A stretch of 64,000 bases of DNA from a virus, in IMG/VR virus record IMGVR_UViG_3300037010_003016, positions 1-64,000 of that record. One strand, 5' to 3'. Positions 27,411 to 35,651 of this stretch are shown here, one piece after another. Each line of letters starts with the position of its first letter. Position 1 is the stretch's first letter. The translations under genes were made by a program, and so were the position numbers. The notes beneath the pieces are model-generated. The model was not told the origin of the DNA, did no database searches, and saw nothing but the letters and a program-made list of their open reading frames with translations.

Positions 27411-27608
27411 TTATTGTTGTGTCGAGTTGCTTTCTGATACTACTTTATTTAGATGAGAAGCTGTTTCTGTTTGAACAGTAGCAGATTGTGTTTTTAAGAA
27501 TACTTGAATACCTGCTACAGCAACAACACCTACTAATACAAGTAGAAGTGCTACTACAACATCACTAATTCCTTTCTGAGATTTGATTTTTTTAAAAAAT
27601 TTGTTCGT
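27411..27608 (-). CDS. Small membrane protein with pilin-like N-terminus, ACG start?
   Basis: A 65-codon minus-strand frame encodes TNKFFKKIKSQKGISDVVVA, then a hydrophobic helix LLLVLVGVVAVAGIQVF and a Ser/Thr/Gln tail ending NSTQQ. The basic KKIKSQKGIS followed at once by a long helix looks like a type IV-pilin or archaellin-type signal. No ATG, GTG or TTG is in frame; AAAGGAG is correctly spaced for ACG 27608-27606, so a rare start is proposed. Alternatives are a non-coding strand or a sequence error. It lies between terminator-like hairpins. Confidence 0.4.
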   Translation of the reverse strand, partial: TNKFFKKIKSQKGISDVVVALLLVLVGVVAVAGIQVFLKTQSATVQTETASHLNKVVSESNSTQQ

Positions 27609-27641
27609 ATAAACTCCTTTATAAGAGATTTTCTAAAAAAG

Positions 27642-27669
27642 AAATGAGGAGAGATAATTCTCCTCATTT
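27642..27669. terminator. Bidirectional terminator, tail tube gene
   Basis: The stem ATGAGGAGA/TCTCCTCAT with loop GATAAT has A-rich DNA on the left and T-rich DNA on the right. It lies just after the stop codon of the minus-strand tube gene. Confidence 0.7.
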
Positions 27670-27672
27670 TTA

Positions 27673-28179
27673 TTAAAGCGTTCTTACGTAGTCTGAGTAG
27701 CAGAAAGTTACCTGAAGCTCAATAATTTCTTCACCTTCTTCTGAAGTGAATTCAATTTCACCAACAGTTTTTACCCAAACATTTTTAAATTCCCATTTTG
27801 CTTTTTCAGTGTCATCACCTGCAAGCTGAACAAGAGTCATACCTGTAATCATATAATCTGCGTGGCTATTTGTGGCTATGTTAGTGGTATATGAGTCAGT
27901 TTTTTCTATAATCGTTTCAAACGCTTTTCTTAATGTATGAGCATCATCAGAAAGGAATGTACAAGTTAATTCGCCATCGAATTTTCTGTGTCCTCTGATT
28001 TTTAGTTTTCTTCCTTTTGAAAATACTTCTGTTTCAGCAATTTCTATATTAGGAAGTTTCGCAGTCTTAACGAGCAAGTCTGCTTTGTCAGCACCTTCAA
28101 GAGGAAGTATTAATTTAAATCTATACTTCTTTGCACCTATACCAAGTGTGGTCTTTAGATTTTCTATATCATAAGCCAT
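27673..28179 (-). CDS. 19: Tail tube protein gp19
   Basis: This 168-residue protein is close to T4 gp19 in length. Features of the tube family are the N-terminal KYRFKLILPLEGADKADLLV, TAKLPNIEIAETEV and KLKIRGHRKFDGELTCTFL (the region that forms the inner beta-barrel), and a C-terminal strand pair ending VTFCYSDYVRTL. Stacked hexamers form the tube inside the sheath. It is alone on the minus strand, head to head with a second tube-family gene, with a late box at 28214-28221. Confidence 0.85.
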   Translation of the reverse strand: MAYDIENLKTTLGIGAKKYRFKLILPLEGADKADLLVKTAKLPNIEIAETEVFSKGRKLKIRGHRKFDGELTCTFLSDDAHTLRKAFETIIEKTDSYTTNIATNSHADYMITGMTLVQLAGDDTEKAKWEFKNVWVKTVGEIEFTSEEGEEIIELQVTFCYSDYVRTL

Positions 28180-28191
28180 TTTTTATCTCCA

Positions 28192-28199
28192 AATAAATA
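28192..28199 (+). promoter_or_regulatory. Late promoter box for tube-like gene and tail operon
   Basis: AATAAATA 33 nt upstream of ATG 28232. It faces the minus-strand box at 28214-28221, so the two promoters interleave in a 30-bp divergent region. Confidence 0.55.
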
Positions 28200-28213
28200 A
28201 TTTCGGTTCACAA

Positions 28214-28221
28214 TATTTATT
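28214..28221 (-). promoter_or_regulatory. Late promoter box for tail tube gene
   Basis: The minus strand reads AATAAATA 35 nt upstream of the gp19 ATG at 28179. Confidence 0.55.
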
Positions 28222-28231
28222 TGAGGTAAAA

Positions 28232-28762
28232 ATGGCTAAAAATCCACTCGATAGTTTTTTATATAGATTTTCTTTCAAAAATAATTTTTCGATCGATATA
28301 ATTCTACCTAGAGAGAAAAAATTAAAATCTGTAGGTTTAACTCCTGGAAGTAAAATAACTATACCAGGCGTAAAAACTTTCAATTTGGACGCTATAACTG
28401 CATCATTAGCGACTGAATATCAATCTGGATTTTTTAACTTTTGTTATGTTAGCCAAAAAGAAGTACAGCTTTCTTTCGAACTTTATGAAATGGAAGGAAA
28501 TACCTATCATACAATGTTCGCTTCAATTCTTAAATGTTTATATGACTCTTATCCAGACGATTCTTTTTTCCAGATAAAAGTTTATAAGTATGCCGATTGG
28601 GGCGATAGAGACGATGTAGAAGTGATTTATGATTTAAGCTACTGTTGGTTGACGAATGTTTCTACTTTGACCTTTGAAGCATCTTCAAACGATGTCCAAA
28701 CTGTTACTGTACAGTTTGTTACTGACCCTAAATGTATTACTATCAATAGGACAAATAAATAA
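28232..28762 (+). CDS. Second tail-tube-family protein
   Basis: This 176-residue protein is divergent from the gp19 gene. It has the same general plan: an early strand (NNFSIDIILP), a middle loop and a final beta hairpin (LTFEASSNDVQTVTVQFVTD) like the tube C-terminus. It starts the operon that leads to tail chaperones and the tape measure. It may be a tube initiator or terminator (gp54- or gp3-like function) or a minor tube subunit. Family membership is moderately supported; role unassigned. Confidence 0.5.
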   Translation: MAKNPLDSFLYRFSFKNNFSIDIILPREKKLKSVGLTPGSKITIPGVKTFNLDAITASLATEYQSGFFNFCYVSQKEVQLSFELYEMEGNTYHTMFASILKCLYDSYPDDSFFQIKVYKYADWGDRDDVEVIYDLSYCWLTNVSTLTFEASSNDVQTVTVQFVTDPKCITINRTNK

Positions 28763-28789
28763 TCTTGAAACTTAACTTAAAGGACAAAT

Positions 28790-29512
28790 ATGAAACTAAA
28801 AAATTCTGAATCGTTTTTCCCGATAGAAATAGGCAATAGAGCTTTCTTCTTTAAAAGGTGGACAACTAAAAATGAAAAGAACTACCTTCTTGCGAAAATG
28901 CAGATACAAGAAGGTGCTAAAGAATCAGAATATATGGAAGCTTTATATGAAAGTCTTATCTATTCTAACTGTGAAACTCCTGAAGAAGTGGAAAAGCTTT
29001 CTGACGCAGAAAAGGAATATATTCTTGTACAACTAAGAAAAGCTTCAATAGGTGACAAATTTAATGTGAAATATGTTTGTCCTCATTGTAATAAAAGAAA
29101 TAGCCAAGAACTTTCAATTTCAAAAGTTATAACATTTAAACCTTCGAGTTTTGGAACAATAAAAAAAGTTATTGAGGGTGAAGAAGTTGAAATAGAATTT
29201 TTTGACAACAATAATCCTGAAGCAAGAAAAATAGTAAGAGAAGAAGAAAATATCGTAGAAAAAGTCATTAAAGAATTTGCTCTAGCTATTAAAAAAGTAA
29301 GAATAGGCGATGAAGTTTTCGAAGCATTCGGAATAGAAGAAGTAAATGAATTCATTGAAAGTCTTCCTGTTTCAGATTTTGACGATCTCATTTCTCAATA
29401 TAAAGAAATGAAGGCTTCAACTACAACTAATACTGTTAAAGTGAAATGTAAATACTGTAAAGAAGAGACTGAAATCTCTCTAGGAGATTCACCAGATTTT
29501 TTGCCGTGGTAG
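28790..29512 (+). CDS. 26: Tail chaperone/hub assembly protein, gp26-like
   Basis: This 240-residue protein resembles the T4 gp26 baseplate-hub assembly family: an N-terminal helical domain (FFFKRWTTKNEKNYLLAKMQ), then two cysteine pairs, CPHC near residue 99 and CKYC near residue 222, which could bind one zinc. It ends ...GDSPDFLPW at 29512. The codons before the stop form a slippery T TTT TTG, and the -1 frame is open into the next small ORF. It lies two genes before the tape measure, where many long-tailed phages keep frameshifting tail-assembly chaperones. Confidence 0.7.
   Translation: MKLKNSESFFPIEIGNRAFFFKRWTTKNEKNYLLAKMQIQEGAKESEYMEALYESLIYSNCETPEEVEKLSDAEKEYILVQLRKASIGDKFNVKYVCPHCNKRNSQELSISKVITFKPSSFGTIKKVIEGEEVEIEFFDNNNPEARKIVREEENIVEKVIKEFALAIKKVRIGDEVFEAFGIEEVNEFIESLPVSDFDDLISQYKEMKASTTTNTVKVKCKYCKEETEISLGDSPDFLPW
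29497..29503 (+). promoter_or_regulatory. -1 frameshift slippery site T TTT TTG
   Basis: In the gp26 frame the codons are GAT TTT TTG CCG TGG TAG. Slipping back one base on T TTT TTG keeps TTT/TTT pairing and enters the frame GCC GTG GTA GCA ATA. A stem GTGGTAG (29506-29512) with CTACTAC (29535-29541), plus an inner CCTC/GAGG, lies 2 nt downstream; this spacer is shorter than usual. Confidence 0.7.
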
Positions 29513-29691
29513 CAATAGACCTCACTTTAGAGGACTACTACAAATTTGTTACTTCAATGAAAATACACGGAAAATTTTCTGTGGAAGAAATTGACAATAT
29601 GTATCCTTTTGAGAGAGAGGTCTATGGAAATTTAGTTTCCGAGGAAATAAAAAAATTAAGAGAATCAATGATTTTTGATGAATCATTGTAA
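29503..29691 (+). CDS. -1 frame extension of tail chaperone (gp51-like)
   Basis: The -1 frame after the slippery site encodes about 62 residues, AVVAIDLTLEDYYKFVTSMK to IKKLRESMIFDESL. The segment SVEEIDNMYPFEREVYGNLV is typical of helper extensions that bridge the tube and tape measure. A GTG at 29506 could in theory start it alone but has no good ribosome site. I therefore read it as the C-terminus of a gp26-51 fusion of about 300 residues. T4 has separate gp26 and gp51 genes, so a fusion by frameshift would be a variation. Confidence 0.6.
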   Translation, partial: AVVAIDLTLEDYYKFVTSMKIHGKFSVEEIDNMYPFEREVYGNLVSEEIKKLRESMIFDESL

Positions 29692-29699
29692 GGTTTAAA

Positions 29700-32600
29700 A
29701 TGGCTGAAACAACTGATTTTAATAAAGAACTAGAAAGGTTAAAAAAAGAACTAGAAGGCATTTCAGAATCAATTGATGAGGTAAAAGATAATTCATTTGA
29801 TGACAAAACTAGGAATGCAGTCGATGTTATTAGAAAATCAGTTGATGAGATAAGTTCAAAAGTAAAGAATGGATTATTTGATCCGAATAATGTAGAAGAA
29901 GTTCTTAAAGCTATCAAAGAAGTAAAAGGCTTAAAAAAGAAATTAGATTTTCTAGGCGCTAAACTCGATAATATGGAATCGGGTTTGAGTGCCTTAAACA
30001 AAGCTGTTGAAAAAAGTCGTGTTTCTCTTTCCCAAGCTTTCAGAACAAGCCTAGCCGATAAACTTTCAAAATTATCTAAAAATTCTAACGGTCAATTTGC
30101 CAAAATCATTACTATGGTGAGTGAAGAGCAAATGATTGCTAGAAAAGAAAGAATTGCTCTTCAACAAATACAAGAATCAGGCTTTAGTAACCAATATAAA
30201 AAATTCGCTTCAGAAATTGTTGACTTAAAGTCAGACTTTTCAATAAAACTTCAACAAAATAGAAAAACCTTTGGAAATATAGTAAAAACTTCATTCTCAG
30301 ATTTTCAAAGTAAAGGCATTCTTGGTGTTGCCTATGAGATGAAGAAAAATTATGAAATCTTCGGAAAGAAACAACAGGTTGATATAGAAGGCTTAAGAAA
30401 AGACCTTAAAACACAAAAAGACGAATATCAAAAATCATTAGATCAACAACTTGCGAGAATCGATATTCTACTTGCAGGCGCTTCAGAAGAAGAAAAAAGG
30501 GAACTTGAAGAACAGAAAGCTCAAATACTAAAAGAACAAGAGGTTTTTCAAAACCAATATAAAGAAAATCTTGTAGAAGCTCTCGTTAGCAAGGAAAAAG
30601 CTAACTACAGTCTCTTCAGAAAACTCTCTATGAATAGAGAAGATGAAGAAAGGCTTAGAAATAAGATTGAAGATCAAGTTAAACTAGATGAAGAAATCGA
30701 TTCTATAAAAAAACAAATTGTAGAAAAAAGAAAAGATCCTGTTCTTAAAGAAATTGAAGAAAGTAGAGATACAGTAGTAGATAGACTAAATGAAATTTCA
30801 GGAGACGCTGAAGCTGCGGCTGCCGAAAGAGAAAAAAGAGAAGAAGAAAAGAAAAAAGCCGAAAAAGAACTTGCTAAGTTAGAAGAAAAGCTTCGTGAGC
30901 TAGAAACGAAGAAAGAAGGAAACGAAAAAGATTTAGCGAAAAAAGAAATGAAACTACCGTCTTTTATGACGGGAATAAAAAATAACAACAATGAAAATAG
31001 TCCAAGAGGAGTTCGTGGAATAGTTGAAGCCACTTCAGCCGGAGTGATAGGTCTTCTTGGTGGTTTTTTCAGATCGCAAAGAGTAGAAAATACATTAAAT
31101 AATACTTCAGAGTCTAGAGAACAAGCTTCAAATTCTAATACTGAAATAGGCAGGTCAACAACATCTTCTACAGCTAGACCAAGAGTTGAAACAGACAGAC
31201 CAGAAACTGAAACAAGCAGACCTAGAACTAGAACACGTAGACAAAGAACGGAAACTAATAGTCCAGAAACAGACAGACCAGAAACTGAAACAAGCAGACC
31301 TAGAACTAGAACACGTAGACAAAGAACAGAAACTAATAGACAAAGAGCTAGAGAAAGTAGACAAAGAGCTAGAGAAAACAGACAAAGTGTTAGAGCTGAA
31401 ATAGTTAGAATAAGATCTGGAATAGTTAGACCAACACCATCTTTTATTACTAGGTCAATAGTAGAAACAAACAGGCCGTCAACTGAAACTGTTTTACCAG
31501 TACAGTCTTCTACTGTTTTACCAGTACAGTCTTCTACTGTTAGACCATCTTCTACTGTTTTACCAGTACAGTCTTCTATAGCTAGACCAGTACAGTCTTC
31601 TACTGTTTTACCAGTACAGTCTTCTATAGCTAGACCAGTACAGTCTTCTACTGTTTTACCAGTACAGTCTTCTACTGTTAGACCAGTACAGTCTTCTATG
31701 GCTAGACCGTCTTCTACTGTTAGACCAGTACAGTCTTCTACTACTAGACCGACAACTGAAACTGTTTTACCAGTACAGTCTTCTACTGTTAGACCAGTAC
31801 AGTCTTCTACTACTAGACCGACAACTGAAACTGTTTTACCAGTACAGTCTTCTATGGCTAGACCGTCTTCTACTGTTAGACCAGTACAGTCTTCTACTGT
31901 TTTACCAGTACAGTCTTCTATGGCTAGACCGTCTTCTACTGTTTTACCAGTACAGTCTTCTACTATTAGACCATCTTCTACTGTTTTACCAGTACAGTCT
32001 TCTACTGTTAGACCAGTACAGTCTTCTACTGTTTTACCAGTACAACATTTTATTACTAAACCGGCTGTTGAAATAACTAAATCAATGGCTGAAATAACCA
32101 AACAGTCTTTCGAAGTAGCTAGACCAACACAACATTTTATGACTTTGCCAAGGGCTGAAGTAGATAAATCGAACAACACCAAAGTTCATAAAGTTGCTGG
32201 CCATTCTACTGGAATAGTTAATGCAGTTAGAGGTTTTTTCAAACCAAAAAAAGGCGAAAAAACACAAAACACTGATTCTGAATCTAAAGGACAAAATTCA
32301 AATCCTAAAGTCGAATCAGAAAAATCAACACAGCCAACACAGCCGACCTTTATGTCTGGTTCAAAGGCTGAGGTAGATAAATCTGGTAATTTTAAAACTC
32401 ACGAAGTAGCAGGTTATTCTAAAGGAATATTGGGTGCAGTTGGAGGTTTAATTGGCGCAGTTGGAGGTCTTTTCGGTTCTAAAAGACGTGGCGGAAAAGA
32501 AGACGAAAAAGAAGGTCAAAAAGAGGATAAAAAAGAGAAAAAAGGTTTATTTGGTGGTTTATTTAATAAGAAAGTTCCTAAAAAATCAGTAAAAGAAGCT

Positions 32601-34616
32601 CCAAAACCCAAAGGCGGTCTATTTTCAAATTTATTTAAGGCTGAAACAGATAAGAGTAAAAACTTTAAAACTCACGGAATGGATAAATGGAAAAAAGGTA
32701 TTCTAGGACTTCTTAAAGGTCTTTTAAAAGGTCTTCTCTGGATGGCTAAGGGTCTTTTCAAAGTAGTCAAGAAATTCGGTTCATTCTTAAGAAAATCTTT
32801 ATCTGCTGCAAGAAGAGGACTTACTAAAGTAGCTAAGAAAATCGGCTCATTCGCAAAAAATGCTGTTTCAAAAGGAAAAGCAGGTCTTTCAAAAGTAGCT
32901 AATAAAACTGGTTCACTAGTAAAAAATATCGCAGATAAAGGTAAGGCCGGTCTTTCTTCAACTTGGAAATTTATTAAAAAGCTAGGTTCTCCGAAAGTTG
33001 CAGGTCCATTAGCTGGTATTATGGGCGGTATCGACAGATTTTTAGAAGTAAAAGATGATAAGAATCTTAATAGAGGACAAAAAACAGCTAAAATAGGAGC
33101 TTCCGCTATTGGAGCAGCTGGTGGCGCGGCTTTAGGTTCTCTTTTTGGTCCGATAGGAACAATGGTTGGAGGTTATCTAGGTAAAAAACTAGGTGATAGT
33201 GTTGGAGATTGGCTTTCAGACAAGATGTCTGACCCAAATTCAACGCTTACGAAAACTTTTACTGCGATAGGCGATGCCTTTGTTTGGATTTGGAACAAAG
33301 TGCAAGAAGTTCCAAAAGTATTAATAGATGTAATAACATCACCATTTACTTGGATTCAAAAAGGTATATCTGCGATAGGCGCAGGTATTAAAAAAGTTTG
33401 GAACTTTATTAAAACTGTTGGCACTACTATACAAAGTTTAACAAAACTTCTTTTAGAAGCTCCAGGAAAATTTATTAAGACAGTTGCAGACTTTGTCACT
33501 TCACTTCCAGGAAAATTATTTGATTCTATAACTTCTATCCCTCTTCCAGGATGGGTTTCAAAATTAACAAATTCTAATACTGTTGGCGAGTTATTTTCTT
33601 CTGGAGCAAATGTTGTATCAAACACAGCAAGTAAAGTAGGAAACTTTGTTTCTTCTACAGCAAGTGCCGCAGGAAACTTCATTTCTTCTACAGCAGGCAA
33701 AGTAGGAAATTTTGTTTCTTCTGCCGCAAGCAAAGTAGGAAATACAGTATCTTCTGTTGCTAGTTCAATTGGCTCAGGTATTAGTGGAGCAATCGACAAA
33801 ATAAAAAGTGGTTTAGGTTTCAAAAAACAATCTGGCGTAGATTTGGATAATGTAAATCCAGCTTTCTTTAAAAACTTTCAAGGAATGGCAGCTGATTTTA
33901 AAAAAGCAACAGGAAGAGATATTCAAGTAAACTCTGGATATAGGGATTCAGTAAAACAAGCACAATTATACGCCGAGAATGTTAAACAGTATCCGCCGAA
34001 AGGTAATGGTAAAGTGGCGCCTCCAGGAAGATCCGCTCACGAAAAGGGTCTTGCTATGGACATAAACTCCAATGATGCTAATGAAGCTGATAGGCTCGGT
34101 CTTCTAGCTAAATGGGGAATAGATAGACCATTACTTCACAGTCCTAGATTACCTGAAGCGTGGCACATTCAACCTGCGGGAGTTAATGCTAAAGCTGCTC
34201 CTCCTTTGAAACCTGTACCACCAATTAAAGTAAGCAGTGGCGGAGGAAGTTCTTCTGATCCAAATCCTAGACAAGTTGAAAGTGTAAACAGACCAAATGT
34301 TAAAAATCCGTCAGAAGGCGCTAAGAAAAGTGCTTCGGTGACTCCTTCATCTAGTTCTCCAAGCACACCTAAAGCTCCTGCGACACCAGCAACAGTTACT
34401 CCTGTAGGTTCAACTAGCAGCGCTGTTAATAAAATTGGAGAAGCCGGAAAAATGGCAATAAATAAACCAAATCAAGAAGCGCAACAACAAAGTAATCTTG
34501 CTATGACTAATCCAGCAAGCAAAGATCTATCAAAGGTAACAACTACCAATATAAGTCTTCACGATTTTGAAGCTGACAGAATGGGATTATTGACACAATT
34601 TTTCATAAAAGGATAA
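29700..34616 (+). CDS. Tape measure protein with M15 peptidase domain
   Basis: This 1,638-residue protein is far longer than T4 gp29 (about 590). Residues 1-420 are coiled-coil (KELERLKKELEGISESIDEV; Glu/Lys runs). Residues 489-573 are Arg-rich, and residues 594-783 are tandem Ser/Thr/Val/Pro repeats (SSTVLPVQ, SSTVRPVQ). Residues 1132-1168 form a glycine-zipper segment (IGAAGGAALGSLFGPIGTMV). Residues about 1410-1490 are an M15-type D-Ala-D-Ala peptidase: SGYRDS, GRSAHEKGLAMDIN and EAWHIQP give the zinc ligands H, D and H. It would set tail length and could open peptidoglycan at infection. It follows the chaperone pair, as tape measures do. Confidence 0.8.
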   Translation: MAETTDFNKELERLKKELEGISESIDEVKDNSFDDKTRNAVDVIRKSVDEISSKVKNGLFDPNNVEEVLKAIKEVKGLKKKLDFLGAKLDNMESGLSALNKAVEKSRVSLSQAFRTSLADKLSKLSKNSNGQFAKIITMVSEEQMIARKERIALQQIQESGFSNQYKKFASEIVDLKSDFSIKLQQNRKTFGNIVKTSFSDFQSKGILGVAYEMKKNYEIFGKKQQVDIEGLRKDLKTQKDEYQKSLDQQLARIDILLAGASEEEKRELEEQKAQILKEQEVFQNQYKENLVEALVSKEKANYSLFRKLSMNREDEERLRNKIEDQVKLDEEIDSIKKQIVEKRKDPVLKEIEESRDTVVDRLNEISGDAEAAAAEREKREEEKKKAEKELAKLEEKLRELETKKEGNEKDLAKKEMKLPSFMTGIKNNNNENSPRGVRGIVEATSAGVIGLLGGFFRSQRVENTLNNTSESREQASNSNTEIGRSTTSSTARPRVETDRPETETSRPRTRTRRQRTETNSPETDRPETETSRPRTRTRRQRTETNRQRARESRQRARENRQSVRAEIVRIRSGIVRPTPSFITRSIVETNRPSTETVLPVQSSTVLPVQSSTVRPSSTVLPVQSSIARPVQSSTVLPVQSSIARPVQSSTVLPVQSSTVRPVQSSMARPSSTVRPVQSSTTRPTTETVLPVQSSTVRPVQSSTTRPTTETVLPVQSSMARPSSTVRPVQSSTVLPVQSSMARPSSTVLPVQSSTIRPSSTVLPVQSSTVRPVQSSTVLPVQHFITKPAVEITKSMAEITKQSFEVARPTQHFMTLPRAEVDKSNNTKVHKVAGHSTGIVNAVRGFFKPKKGEKTQNTDSESKGQNSNPKVESEKSTQPTQPTFMSGSKAEVDKSGNFKTHEVAGYSKGILGAVGGLIGAVGGLFGSKRRGGKEDEKEGQKEDKKEKKGLFGGLFNKKVPKKSVKEAPKPKGGLFSNLFKAETDKSKNFKTHGMDKWKKGILGLLKGLLKGLLWMAKGLFKVVKKFGSFLRKSLSAARRGLTKVAKKIGSFAKNAVSKGKAGLSKVANKTGSLVKNIADKGKAGLSSTWKFIKKLGSPKVAGPLAGIMGGIDRFLEVKDDKNLNRGQKTAKIGASAIGAAGGAALGSLFGPIGTMVGGYLGKKLGDSVGDWLSDKMSDPNSTLTKTFTAIGDAFVWIWNKVQEVPKVLIDVITSPFTWIQKGISAIGAGIKKVWNFIKTVGTTIQSLTKLLLEAPGKFIKTVADFVTSLPGKLFDSITSIPLPGWVSKLTNSNTVGELFSSGANVVSNTASKVGNFVSSTASAAGNFISSTAGKVGNFVSSAASKVGNTVSSVASSIGSGISGAIDKIKSGLGFKKQSGVDLDNVNPAFFKNFQGMAADFKKATGRDIQVNSGYRDSVKQAQLYAENVKQYPPKGNGKVAPPGRSAHEKGLAMDINSNDANEADRLGLLAKWGIDRPLLHSPRLPEAWHIQPAGVNAKAAPPLKPVPPIKVSSGGGSSSDPNPRQVESVNRPNVKNPSEGAKKSASVTPSSSSPSTPKAPATPATVTPVGSTSSAVNKIGEAGKMAINKPNQEAQQQSNLAMTNPASKDLSKVTTTNISLHDFEADRMGLLTQFFIKG
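31486..32045 (+). repeat. Pro/Val/Gln/Ser tandem repeats in tape measure
   Basis: About 560 bp of mixed units built on CCAGTACAGTCTTCTACT, with alternating TTTTA (Leu-Pro) and TTAGA (Arg-Pro) joints, all in frame. Unit order is irregular, as expected of repeated unequal exchange. Confidence 0.9.
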
Positions 34617-34622
34617 ATTTGA

Positions 34623-35651
34623 ATGGATATTACACCGTATTTTCAGATGGCGCTCGATGCTCCGTCGGCGTTCATATCAAAAGATAATACTGTTGATACT
34701 TCTCCAACAAATATATCAAGAGGAGATCTTCCTTCATTTGCTCAACAACCGGAATCGCAGCCAAAAACAAGACAATCAAGCATTGCCAATTCAAAACTCG
34801 GGTTACAAGTTTCTGATTTAACTGCTATTCAAAGACCACCGTCTCCTCTATCTGGTAAACAAAATCAAGACGGTCTTTTGAGGGTCACTTTAAGTGCAGG
34901 AAAAATAGATCACGCATTCTTTTTTAAAGATGCAAGAAATGTTACTGATGCTGATTTTAAAGGAGAAATGCATTTTACTTTTCTAGTAGCTACAGAACTA
35001 GTTGAGAAAATAGATATCAATTGGCAAGAAACAGACCTATTTAAAATCGCTTCTGGTTTAGGTGGTCAAATTGCTCAAACAGGTCAAGAAGCAACTAACT
35101 CATTACTTGCAGCAACAAATGATAATATTGTGAATCCATTTACAAGAATGAAGTTCGCCGGTGTCAAACCAAGAGATTGGGGGATTCAGGCTTATTTCTA
35201 TCCTAAAAACCAAAAAGAATCTGATATGCTTTCAAAACAAATAACAATGCTGAAAGATGCGGCTCTTCCAATAGCATCAGGAATATTTCTTGAATCGCCT
35301 AAAGTTTTCAAAATTACATTCGGTAGTGATGGCAGCGTATTAAATAATATTGCCCAACCTGGACTATGTGCAATAACAAGTATACATTTGAATTATACTC
35401 CTTTGGAAGGAAAGGCTACTTTTTTTGAAAATTGGAGATCAAAAGCTATGAAACTTGATATTAGTCTTGCAGAAATTACACCAATATATTTCGGTAAAAA
35501 CTCTGGAGGTATTTCTTCTGCAAAAGGATTTGAATCTGCTTTTGTTGGTTCTAATATTGTGCAGCAAGCCACTTCTACTAAGACAGCGAACAGCACACCA
35601 CCTACAAATACCGCTACTCCAGCATCAACAGACACTAATGTGAGACATTAA
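34623..35651 (+). CDS. 48: Baseplate tail tube cap, gp48/gp54 family
   Basis: This 342-residue protein has a Pro/Ser-rich N-terminus, then the conserved core NPFTRMKFAGVKPRDWGIQA, YFYPKNQKESDMLSKQITML and SPKVFKITFGSDGSVLNNI, and AITSIHLNYTPLEG with the end KLDISLAEI, all typical of gp48/gp54. These proteins sit on the hub and start tube assembly. The last ~50 residues are a Thr/Pro/Ala tail. ATG 34623 is 6 nt after the tape-measure stop. Only one member is seen, so it could be either gp48 or gp54. Confidence 0.75.
   Translation: MDITPYFQMALDAPSAFISKDNTVDTSPTNISRGDLPSFAQQPESQPKTRQSSIANSKLGLQVSDLTAIQRPPSPLSGKQNQDGLLRVTLSAGKIDHAFFFKDARNVTDADFKGEMHFTFLVATELVEKIDINWQETDLFKIASGLGGQIAQTGQEATNSLLAATNDNIVNPFTRMKFAGVKPRDWGIQAYFYPKNQKESDMLSKQITMLKDAALPIASGIFLESPKVFKITFGSDGSVLNNIAQPGLCAITSIHLNYTPLEGKATFFENWRSKAMKLDISLAEITPIYFGKNSGGISSAKGFESAFVGSNIVQQATSTKTANSTPPTNTATPASTDTNVRH

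Noticed and set aside
30674-32182. 502-codon open frame on the minus strand with VEDCTGLT-type repeats
   Set aside because: It is the antisense reading of the tape-measure repeats, which keep all frames open through their composition. No ribosome site was seen and the + strand gene is strongly supported.
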